From: Vibrio echinoideorum
GTDB lineage: Bacteria > Pseudomonadota > Gammaproteobacteria > Enterobacterales > Vibrionaceae
Assembly: GCF_024347455.1 (NCBI RefSeq)
Contig: NZ_AP025484.1
Span: 992,001 to 1,056,000 of the forward strand
Direction: 5' to 3'
Length of the DNA: 64,000 bases
Positions 8,533-16,034 of the stretch are shown here, in pieces. Below the pieces are notes generated by a model. It worked only from the letters and a program-made list of their open reading frames with translations. It was not told where the DNA came from and searched no databases. Numbering within the stretch: the first letter of the stretch is position 1; each line of letters opens with the position of its first letter. The translations under genes and the position numbers were made by a program.

Positions 8533-9695
8533 TTTTTTACCCCAGCAAGTTCTTCTTTAGTAAATAGCGGTTGGTATTCAGGAATTTTAGGTTCATCAAT
8601 AGAAATCTGTTCACCTGAGAATGCCTCAACAAAGCTCAATAAGTTCTTTTTATCTTGTTCCGTTAAACCAAGAGGTTGAATCAAAACAGACTTGGTTTGA
8701 GGAAACCCTGTCGTGCGTCCGTCATCAGCTACGCCACCTCGGCCATAAAAATCGATCACCGCTTCTAAAGTTGGAATGGTGCCATTGTGCATATATGGTG
8801 CGGTGTACTTTGTATAACGTAAGCTTGGCGTTCGAAATTTCCCTAACATTTCTTTACGTTTGGCACGAAAGTAAGCACCTGGGTCAGCCTTCAAAGTACG
8901 GTACATTTCTTCAGTGACCCCTTTTGAATAAAGCTCAAAACGAAACGTTATCTGCGCTAAGCCATCATCATTCCACCAAGGGCTTGGCGGTACACCAATG
9001 TTGTAGAATTTTTGGTCGGATGCCAAAGAACCGTTGTGACAAGCAATACAGTTCGCTTTGCCTTCAAACAACGCTTTTCCTTTCAATTGGGATTCAGACA
9101 AGGCTGTTTCATCACCGAGTAAATAGTTGTCTATTGGTGTGTCACGTTGAACCATAGTGCGTTCAAAGGCAGAGATGGCACGCCAAGCGTTGTGAATTTT
9201 TGGCGTATCGTCACCAAACACTTGCTTAAAGCGTTCTACGTATTCTGGTACTAATGCCAAACGCGCTTCCATAATGTCATCTTCGCCATTGCCCGCAACC
9301 GCACCTTTCGCAGCATCTTTTGCTTGTGCCTCTAATGACATAGCACTGCCCGCCCAAAACAGTTTATTGTAATAAGCCGAGTTGATAATCGTTTGGCTAT
9401 TACGCCAGTGCACCGTGCCTGGGTATCCCATAGAAAGATCATCGGGAAAACCCCAACCTTGAGATTGAATATGGCAACCAGAGCATGGGCTTGTAGTGTC
9501 ACCGCTTAAACGGCCATCAAAAAACAAGATTTTCCCTAGCTCAATTTTTTCGGGTGTTTGTTTGTTGTCCGCAGGAATCGGAACTTCGCCGAGCGGTGCT
9601 AGCTTAAGGCTTGCGTTGACAGTATTTGGTAAGAAAACACATCCCATAAACAGAGAAGAAGCCAACAGCCAGGCTGATTTTTTAGTTGCGAGCAT
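8529..9695 (-). CDS. Di-heme cytochrome c peroxidase-like protein (IdrP-type)
   Basis: This is a 388-residue periplasmic MauG/CcpA-family protein with two c-type heme sites, CSGCH (Cys71, Cys74, His75) and CIACH (Cys216, Cys219, His220), and a distal PYMHNGTIPTLEAVIDFY segment found in bacterial cytochrome c peroxidases. A longer frame starts at 9731. GGAGG lies 9 nt before the ATG at 9695, which also gives a clean Sec signal (MLATKKSAWLLASSLF...VNA), so I chose 9695. It overlaps the previous gene by 14 bp and the Rieske gene by 4 bp. In iodate reducers, two such peroxidases are thought to remove hydrogen peroxide formed by IdrAB. I cannot tell whether this is P1 or P2. Confidence 0.82.
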   Translation of the reverse strand: MLATKKSAWLLASSLFMGCVFLPNTVNASLKLAPLGEVPIPADNKQTPEKIELGKILFFDGRLSGDTTSPCSGCHIQSQGWGFPDDLSMGYPGTVHWRNSQTIINSAYYNKLFWAGSAMSLEAQAKDAAKGAVAGNGEDDIMEARLALVPEYVERFKQVFGDDTPKIHNAWRAISAFERTMVQRDTPIDNYLLGDETALSESQLKGKALFEGKANCIACHNGSLASDQKFYNIGVPPSPWWNDDGLAQITFRFELYSKGVTEEMYRTLKADPGAYFRAKRKEMLGKFRTPSLRYTKYTAPYMHNGTIPTLEAVIDFYGRGGVADDGRTTGFPQTKSVLIQPLGLTEQDKKNLLSFVEAFSGEQISIDEPKIPEYQPLFTKEELAGVKK

Positions 9696-10791
9696 TTGAC
9701 CAGTCCTCCGTAAACTCATAGCCGAAGTCATACTCTAGCCATTCATATTGACTACCTACTAACGGGTCACCGGACAATGATTGCAAAAATGCTATCAACG
9801 CCTGTTTCTCTTCAACCGTTAAAGAGAGCGGTTTTATGCGTGGATCTTTATTGGAATCAGTGCCGCCCCCTTGGTTATAAAACTCGACCACTTCCTCAAG
9901 AGTGAGCAGCATTCCGTTATGCATGTACGGAGCCGTCTGAGAGAGCTCTCGTAGTGTTGGAGTAATGAACTTACCTCGATCGCTTCCGTCAGCTTTATGG
10001 GTTTGAACGTGGGCACCGACGTCACGCTTTAAAATGAGGTAGTCTTGAACACCCATGAACATGTTGTAAGCCAGAAAAGACTGATGCCTCATTGGGTCTA
10101 GAAATATCTCGTTGTTCTCAGGTACACCGGTGTTGTGAGCCTTGCCATCAGTAAATAAGGGGCCGCTATGACACTGGCTACACCCGCCCTTCCCTGAGAA
10201 CAATTGCTCTCCCTGCTTTGCCAACAAGCTAAGTTCGTCTTTATCGAAAGGGGCATTATTCGAAGTCAGTGTTTTGAGATATTCAGGCAGGGCTTTACGC
10301 ACACCTCCATTTGAAGGTTCGCCTAGGTTGGCCGCTTTAAACATTTTGACGTATATGGGGTCTTGTTTTAGACGCTCTTGCATCAAACGCATGTCCATAT
10401 TCATCAACCAGTCTTCGGTAATATTCTCCCGAACTACATCGTTTAAATTAGTGCCAATGCGTCCGTCATGAAACCAGACTTCTTTGTAAACAGTATTAAT
10501 CAGTGTGGGTGCATTACGAAAGCCATCACTGCCTGTATATGCAGGGCTCAAAGGTTCAGGAAACGAAAAACCGTGAGCTGGGATATGGCAACTCGAACAT
10601 GATATCGAATCGTCTCCAGACAAACGCGTATCGAAAAACAACCTTTTACCTAACTCTGCTTTAGCTGGATCAATATTCAAGGGGGGTAAAGCAGCATGTA
10701 GACTCACCGAAAAAAGTGCGCACAATCCTACAAAACTTTTTTGTGCGAAGCTTTGGCCTATAGAGCTTAGTCGTGAAACGCTCATTGGCAT
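9682..10791 (-). CDS. Di-heme cytochrome c peroxidase-like protein (IdrP-type), first gene of the operon
   Basis: This 369-residue protein has a Sec signal peptide (cleavage near SLHA, residue 33) and two c-type hemes: CSSCH at 65-69 and CSQCH at 204-208. It also has the peroxidase-type TAPYMHNGMLLTLEEVVEFY segment. It is a distinct paralogue of the next gene, not a recent duplicate: the central regions differ and lengths differ. As first gene it lies behind an FNR-like site at 10848-10861. Alternatives are generic CcpA or MauG activity; the operon partners make an accessory role with the Idr-type Mo-Rieske enzyme most likely. Confidence 0.82.
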   Translation of the reverse strand: MPMSVSRLSSIGQSFAQKSFVGLCALFSVSLHAALPPLNIDPAKAELGKRLFFDTRLSGDDSISCSSCHIPAHGFSFPEPLSPAYTGSDGFRNAPTLINTVYKEVWFHDGRIGTNLNDVVRENITEDWLMNMDMRLMQERLKQDPIYVKMFKAANLGEPSNGGVRKALPEYLKTLTSNNAPFDKDELSLLAKQGEQLFSGKGGCSQCHSGPLFTDGKAHNTGVPENNEIFLDPMRHQSFLAYNMFMGVQDYLILKRDVGAHVQTHKADGSDRGKFITPTLRELSQTAPYMHNGMLLTLEEVVEFYNQGGGTDSNKDPRIKPLSLTVEEKQALIAFLQSLSGDPLVGSQYEWLEYDFGYEFTEDWSNARN

Positions 10792-10820
10792 TCCTTTTCG
10801 GATTACTATTAATGCGCTCT

Positions 10821-10861
10821 ATTATTAACACGTGAAACATTAAAGATATGATTAGGATCAT
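10821..10861 (-). promoter_or_regulatory. Putative FNR/CRP-class promoter for the Idr-like operon
   Basis: ATGATTAGGATCAT (10848-10861) is a palindrome matching the FNR consensus TTGAT-N4-ATCAA at 8 of 10 positions. An AATAAT hexamer on the minus strand (10821-10826) is centred 31 bp downstream, where a class II FNR promoter would place its -10 element. This suggests induction under low oxygen. Confidence 0.45.
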
Positions 10862-10920
10862 ACAATTCGAAATGATAAGAGTTATTATTCAAACTTGTTA
10901 ATCCAGTGGTGCTTAACCCG

Positions 10921-12900
10921 ATGTCTCTTGATAAATTACTTAACCATGTCGAACATATTTTTCTTACTGGGGACGTGTCCGATCAAATTCTGGCGATACA
11001 AATTCTCTCAAGGTTTCCAAACACTAAGCACTTACTGTTAAAAGGATTGGATTCCAACATCATCGATGTCGTTATCACCAGCCTCGAATGCCTAGCTTTA
11101 GACAAACACGCTCCTATCGAAAGTATCATTCATACCCTTCAAAATTGGGATGACAGCGAAGTTAAATTGGCCGCACTAAATGCTATTGAACACAATCAAG
11201 GTTCAGAACAAGCTGACGAATTCTTGGTAGAACTAATCTGCGACGACAGCGATTATTGGGAAGGTGATTGGAATGACGGTGATGATATACGTTTGAATGC
11301 CGCGCGAATTTTGAATCATCACGAACATGACTTAAAACGCGACCAAGCTCTGCGCTTATTATCCCTATTTCAAAATGACCTAGAACCAGACTTGAGAAGC
11401 CGTCTTATTTCAGTATTATCTCGTCATTCAACCACTTTACTTGAAGAAGGCGATTACCTAACGCGTATAACCGATACCCGGGTCGCCCTAAAAAGCACAT
11501 CAAATAAAATTTCGCTGTACAAAGGCACTCAGCACCAAGATTTACGTTGCCAACAAATCGCCTTCCAGCGCTTATCAGAAATGAATTGCCGCGAGTATTT
11601 ACAACTATTCTTGACTGGCCTTTCACACTCAGATTCAAAGATCAGACGAACATCGCTAGATACATTGGCGAGCTGGAATTATCAAATAGCTCTCAAATAC
11701 CTTGGAGGTAATGGGCTATGGTCAGAAATACCCATAAAAACCGTTTCCGTATTATTGAGCAGCAGTGACAAGCAACACCTTATTAATCGATGGCAAGTTC
11801 AACAACATCCAACCCAAACACTAACGGCGATACTGTGGTTAATTTCGAGCTTAGAGGTTTCGCATATACAACAGCAGCTCGATCGTTTTATGCCGATTTT
11901 CTACAAGAAATTCTCTAATTTAGACGAAGTAGTTCAACTCGATTGCCTCAATATCTTATTTGACGAAACAACACATATCCTAAGCGTTGCCTTTATTCGT
12001 CAACAGTTGCAATCTAACACCATCAGTAACTCCGTAAGACAACAACTCATTGAACACCTTGCTCATACTTCACTTACCGAACATCAAGCCTATCTAAAAG
12101 AGCTCGTTATCGGTTTACCGGAAATTTTCACCACCGATAATATAGAGAAACAAGAACCCCTCGCGCTTGCTCAATCTCAAGGAAAAAATGACTTTGGCGA
12201 AGACGATGCGCAACCACTTGTTACTTCAACACTTGAAGCGCTAACTCGAACAACACATTCAAAACCTCAAGCAAAAAGTGTTTCCAAGAAACGAGTCCAT
12301 ATCGAAGAATTGACGAACCAACCTTTGGCAATCAAACATTGTAGAAACGGACAATGGTTAGTTGAGCTGTGCTCTGAGCAAACAGTTGCGAACCTCACGG
12401 AAACCACGCTTCATGCATTAATTATTGCCTTACATCGCAATAATATAAGTTTCACCCATATTGAAACGCAGCACCTTAGTCATTTAGTGTTTGAGCTAAT
12501 CGTGGATGTTGATTGCTCAAACCTAGATAGTATTGTCGATTGGCTAGGTACAAGCTGGATAAAACAACACCGTTTGCAACTTATGGAGTTAGAAAGCCTT
12601 CCATTACAAACCTGTTTAGTGCCATATACCACTGACGAACCAGAGCTACTAGCTTTGTTAAAGCACCCATACATTAGCATTCAGATAGCGGCTCTCAAGC
12701 AATTAAAACAGTCAACGTCTCATGCTCACGAAGAGTTGATTAACTTGATTTTGGATGAACCAATCCTTTACCCTCAAATCAATCATTTTGAAGCTAATAC
12801 TGTCTACAACGTACTTCTACAAGAGGTCCAACACTCACCATCAGTCGCGCTTCAGGCAATGCTTTCCTTTATTGGAACATCCGATAGTCACACGATATAA
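10921..12900 (+). CDS. HEAT-repeat-like helical protein of unknown function
   Basis: The protein is about 659 residues and built of repeated helical pairs with the HEAT-like pattern of leucines and alanines (VKLAALNAIE, SKIRRTSLDTLASW, ISIQIAALKQLK). No enzymatic motif, signal peptide or membrane segment is seen. It looks cytoplasmic and like a protein-protein scaffold. It is divergent from the Idr-like operon, with only about 115 bp between, so the two may share regulation. Some HEAT proteins assist maturation of cofactor-bearing enzymes, but nothing here shows that. In-frame GTG codons at 10906/10909 are alternative starts; no clear ribosome-binding site supports either choice. Confidence 0.65.
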   Translation: MSLDKLLNHVEHIFLTGDVSDQILAIQILSRFPNTKHLLLKGLDSNIIDVVITSLECLALDKHAPIESIIHTLQNWDDSEVKLAALNAIEHNQGSEQADEFLVELICDDSDYWEGDWNDGDDIRLNAARILNHHEHDLKRDQALRLLSLFQNDLEPDLRSRLISVLSRHSTTLLEEGDYLTRITDTRVALKSTSNKISLYKGTQHQDLRCQQIAFQRLSEMNCREYLQLFLTGLSHSDSKIRRTSLDTLASWNYQIALKYLGGNGLWSEIPIKTVSVLLSSSDKQHLINRWQVQQHPTQTLTAILWLISSLEVSHIQQQLDRFMPIFYKKFSNLDEVVQLDCLNILFDETTHILSVAFIRQQLQSNTISNSVRQQLIEHLAHTSLTEHQAYLKELVIGLPEIFTTDNIEKQEPLALAQSQGKNDFGEDDAQPLVTSTLEALTRTTHSKPQAKSVSKKRVHIEELTNQPLAIKHCRNGQWLVELCSEQTVANLTETTLHALIIALHRNNISFTHIETQHLSHLVFELIVDVDCSNLDSIVDWLGTSWIKQHRLQLMELESLPLQTCLVPYTTDEPELLALLKHPYISIQIAALKQLKQSTSHAHEELINLILDEPILYPQINHFEANTVYNVLLQEVQHSPSVALQAMLSFIGTSDSHTI

Positions 12901-12952
12901 ACGTTTGGGTAGTCCACGATAGATAGAACGAAAGATAGGAATTTCAGATACA

Positions 12953-12981
12953 AAAAAACCAGCCACAAGGACTGGTTTTTT
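12953..12981 (-). terminator. Terminator of tRNA block A
   Basis: A 10-bp stem AAAAAACCAG/CTGGTTTTTT with a 9-nt loop lies 9 bp beyond the last tRNA. It is symmetrical enough to also stop transcription from the HEAT gene on the other side. Confidence 0.85.
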
Positions 12982-12989
12982 CTAAATGA

Positions 12990-13063
12990 TGGAGGCGCCT
13001 CCCGGAGTCGAACCGAGGTCCACGGATTTGCAATCCGCTGCATAGCCACTCTGCCAAGGCGCC
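12990..13063 (-). tRNA. tRNA-Cys (GCA)
   Basis: This 74-nt cloverleaf, with encoded CCA, has acceptor arms GGCGCCT/AGGCGCC-type pairing and anticodon loop TTGCAAA giving GCA. It is the last tRNA of block A. Confidence 0.97.
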
Positions 13064-13125
13064 TTCAATGAGTGTTTTAAGAGAACTACTCTCTCAATCA
13101 CTACTAAAAGTAGCAATCAAATAGA

Positions 13126-13212
13126 TGGTGCCCCGGGCCGGACTTGAACCGGCACAGCGCGAACGCCGAGGGATTTTAAATCCCTTGTGTCTACCAATTC
13201 CACCACCAGGGC
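13126..13212 (-). tRNA. tRNA-Leu (TAA)
   Basis: An 87-nt class II tRNA with encoded CCA, long variable arm (loop TTCG) and anticodon loop TTTAAAA giving TAA. Acceptor GCCCTGG pairs with CCGGGGC. Confidence 0.97.
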
Positions 13213-13292
13213 ACGCAATTCTTTATTGCGATGCCGATTACTGAAAAGTAAAACACCATCTTAATGTCAAAATGAATCAACATTACAAATTT

Positions 13293-13368
13293 TGGAGCGA
13301 TACATCGGGTTCGAACCGATGACCTCAACCTTGGCAAGGTTGCGCTCTACCAACTGAGCTAGTATCGC
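13293..13368 (-). tRNA. tRNA-Gly (GCC)
   Basis: A 76-nt tRNA with encoded CCA, acceptor GCGATAC/GTATCGC and anticodon loop TTGCCAA giving GCC. Confidence 0.97.
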
Positions 13369-13419
13369 ATTTTCATTCTTCTACTCATCCCTTCGCATAA
13401 ACAAAAAGAAGAAAGAGAA

Positions 13420-13493
13420 TGGAGGCGCCTCCCGGAGTCGAACCGAGGTCCACGGATTTGCAATCCGCTGCATAGCCACTCTGCCAAGGCGCC
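13420..13493 (-). tRNA. tRNA-Cys (GCA), second copy in block A
   Basis: Its sequence is identical to the tRNA-Cys at 12990-13063; 74 nt with encoded CCA. Confidence 0.97.
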
Positions 13494-13576
13494 TTTATCA
13501 ACATAAAAATATATTGAAGTGTTTAAAGAGAACAACTCTTTGTTCAACACTCTACTCAAAGTAGAAACTAGATAGA

Positions 13577-13663
13577 TGGTGCCCCGGGCCGGACTTGAAC
13601 CGGCACAGCGCGAACGCCGAGGGATTTTAAATCCCTTGTGTCTACCAATTCCACCACCAGGGC
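13577..13663 (-). tRNA. tRNA-Leu (TAA), first gene of block A
   Basis: An 87-nt tRNA identical in its mature part to the tRNA-Leu at 13126-13212. It is the promoter-proximal gene and has no counterpart in block B. Confidence 0.97.
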
Positions 13664-13739
13664 AACGCAATCATGCGATGCTGATTACTGAAGAGTAAAA
13701 CACCATCTCTCAGCGACCTAAGCCGTGAGAACGAGGTGT

Positions 13740-13767
13740 ACTTTAACGGATGAAAAAAATTCGTCAA
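13740..13767 (-). promoter_or_regulatory. Sigma70 promoter of tRNA block A
   Basis: On the minus strand TTGACG (13762-13767) and TAAAGT (13740-13745) are separated by 16 bp, about 75 bp upstream of the first tRNA. The block B promoter has the same -10 and the same spacing. The rest of 13768-14031 shows nothing recognisable. Confidence 0.75.
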
Positions 13768-14031
13768 CAATAAATTTTATCTTTTAATTCAAGTGATTAA
13801 TTATCGAACTCAAACGAATGAATTTAGTGCAGCTTGTACGGTTCTTATACGTAGATTTTGATTTTCAATTGCGACTCGCCAGCAAGAATCAAACTTTAAG
13901 AGCGAGACTCAACTTTTATACTCCACTTATTCCGTCTATTTTAAGTGGAAAACGAAATACTAAGCCGTTTTAATGTGCGTTTCACATTCAACGACTAGAG
14001 TTTTAAGTGACTCTTATTATGAAGTAAAAAT

Positions 14032-14820
14032 GTGAAGCCACTAAAACGATATCAATATGAACGCTATGCCGTGCTCTGCAACCTCGCCTACCCTAGAGTT
14101 TTTAAACAAACACGTTATGGGTTTGATCCCAATGGACAACGCATCATAAAGAATCAGTTTGGTAAAACCATGATTCGAGTCTTATGGAGCAGCGACAAGG
14201 ACGAAGTGGTTGTCGTTATCAAAGGTTCACACAGTGTTTCTGACTGGCTACTCACTTTTGCACTGTGGACCAGAAGCTGTAAAAGGATTGGGTTGAACTA
14301 CCGTATACATGCTGGTTTCTACCATCTTATGTTCCAAGAAAGTCAACCAAGCCGCAACGAAGACAAACTTGGGCAGACCGTTATCGAACGCTTAGAAGCC
14401 ACGCTGATGCCTTTGTTAGAACAAGGGAAAAGGATTTCTATCACCGGGCACTCTTCTGGCGGCGCTATTGGTTGTGTATTTGCTGATTACTTCGAGCAAA
14501 AATATCCAGGTTGCATAAAACGAATTGTGACCTTTGGGCAACCTGCAATTGGTGATTGGAGTTTTAAAAAAAACTACCGTTTAAGTAAGAAAACCTACCG
14601 TATCTGTTGTGACATCGACATCGTGACTTTCATGCCGCCCGTCCCTTTATTATATTGGCACGTCGGAAAAGTGCTTTGGCTTTACAACGGAAGAATCTAC
14701 GAAAATACACCGACACTTATTCGTCTCGGCCGTTCTATTTTTAGTTGGCTGATAAGACCCTTTTCTTATCACTTAATGAGTAAATACATTCGCAATAAAG
14801 ATTTCTTTGACAAGCATTAA
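14032..14820 (+). CDS. Class 3 lipase-family alpha/beta hydrolase
   Basis: A 262-residue protein of the lipase class 3 family. The nucleophile elbow GHSSGG puts the catalytic serine at Ser141. A plausible acid is Asp196 (CDIDIVTFMPP) and the histidine His210 (YWHVGKV). An N-terminal fold segment (VVVIKGSHSVSDWLLTF) holds the oxyanion region. No signal peptide is visible, so the enzyme may be cytoplasmic or exported another way. The frame starts with GTG at 14032 and lacks a good ribosome-binding site, so the start is uncertain. It sits alone between the two tRNA blocks, convergent with the disrupted chemoreceptor. Confidence 0.82.
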   Translation: MKPLKRYQYERYAVLCNLAYPRVFKQTRYGFDPNGQRIIKNQFGKTMIRVLWSSDKDEVVVVIKGSHSVSDWLLTFALWTRSCKRIGLNYRIHAGFYHLMFQESQPSRNEDKLGQTVIERLEATLMPLLEQGKRISITGHSSGGAIGCVFADYFEQKYPGCIKRIVTFGQPAIGDWSFKKNYRLSKKTYRICCDIDIVTFMPPVPLLYWHVGKVLWLYNGRIYENTPTLIRLGRSIFSWLIRPFSYHLMSKYIRNKDFFDKH

Positions 14821-14844
14821 GCCGATAACACGGATAACTGAGTG

Positions 14845-14879
14845 AAAAAGAGCACAAACCTGTCATGGTTAGTGCTCTT
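14845..14879 (-). terminator. Terminator of the chemoreceptor gene
   Basis: Minus-strand stem AAGAGCAC/GTGCTCTT with an inner AACC/GGTT helix ends in TTTTT. It is placed between the convergent lipase and chemoreceptor genes. Confidence 0.8.
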
Positions 14880-14929
14880 AGATAGTTGTCACTGATAGTC
14901 ACTCTAACTAAATAGTTTTAACTTTGATG

Positions 14930-16034
14930 TTAGAGCTTAAATCGTGACAATTCTTGTTTCAAATCGCTTGCTAAGTGGCTCAATTGATCAGCTTGTGAAA
15001 CTGCATCTGTTGCATCAAGCGCCATCACGTCACTCACCTCACGAACAGACTCAGTATTCACGTTAATTTCTGCTGTAACCAATGACTGCTCTTCAGCAGC
15101 AGAGGCTATTTGGGTCGCCATGTCACTGATCATTTGGATTGCCTCACGGATTTGAGCCAAACTTTCTCCGGCCATGTCTACATCGTGCACGCTTGTTTTC
15201 GCCATATCGTGGCTTTGTGTCATCACTTTAACAGCACCGCTAGTCGCTTGTTGTAAGCGCTTGATCTTGTCTTCGATCTCTTCCGTTGAAGCATGAGTTC
15301 GTTGTGATAGCACCCGGACTTCGTCGGCAACCACCGCAAAACCACGACCTTGTTCACCCGCCCTCGCCGCTTCAATCGCCGCGTTGAGTGCAAGTAAGTT
15401 AGTTTGCTCAGCAATTTCACGTATTGTCGCTAAGATTGAAGCAATTTGCTGACCGTGCTCTTCGAGCTCACTAATAATAGAAACGGCGCTGGTTAACTCA
15501 ATAGATAGCTCATTGATTGATGATTGGCTCTTCGCCATTTGTTGGAAGCCTTGTTCGCTTAGTTCAACTGAATGGCTCGCACTTTTCGCAGTGTTGTCTG
15601 CATTACACGCGATTTCAGAGGTTGCTGTCGCCATTTCGGTTACAGCTGTTGCTACCATAGTTATCTCGTCTTGTTGTCGACTTACGCTATCGCTGCGTTT
15701 TAATGCGCTAGTGTTCGCGTGTTCTGCACCGTTATTCATCGCGGTTGAGACTTGGCTAACGTTCTTCATCATTTCATGAAGCCTATCGACAAACACATTA
15801 AACTTATCGGCAAGTTGCCCAACTTCATCTTTACTCGATACCTGAAGACGTTGTGTTAAATCACCTTCCCCTTCAGCAATATCAGCTAGAGCTTCGCTCA
15901 CTCGACCTAATTCAACTAATTGACGAGCCACAAACCACGACGTTGCCGCCGCCATAACGATCAATACAACCAACCCTGTGGTTATCTGACTGACCAGCAT
16001 ATCGAACAACGGTTGCTCTAATACGTCTTTGTCC
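14930..16034 (-). pseudogene. Methyl-accepting chemotaxis protein, C-terminal fragment (split by group II intron)
   Basis: This is the 3' portion of a chemoreceptor gene. It encodes the second membrane helix, a HAMP domain and the full cytoplasmic signalling coiled coil with the conserved tip ([20 protein letters not shown]). The gene breaks at 16034, where the intron begins. Joining this piece to 18195-18979 restores a continuous frame across the junction (...[15 protein letters not shown]...), giving a 629-residue receptor of normal length. A TTG at 16009 could start a truncated product, but no ribosome-binding site stands out. Because the intron lies antisense to this gene, splicing cannot repair the message, so the receptor is probably inactive. 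Confidence 0.88.

Larger units (their letters stand above)
12953..13499. repeat. Direct repeat copy A (terminator + Cys-Leu-Gly-Cys tRNAs)
   Basis: About 547 bp repeated at 19225-19771 in the same orientation, including the spacers between tRNAs. I see two substitutions: one in the terminator loop and one in the tRNA-Leu variable loop. Confidence 0.9.

Noticed and set aside
13359..13670. 103-codon open frame on the minus strand
   Set aside because: It lies entirely over tRNA genes and spacers of block A; coding is very unlikely.
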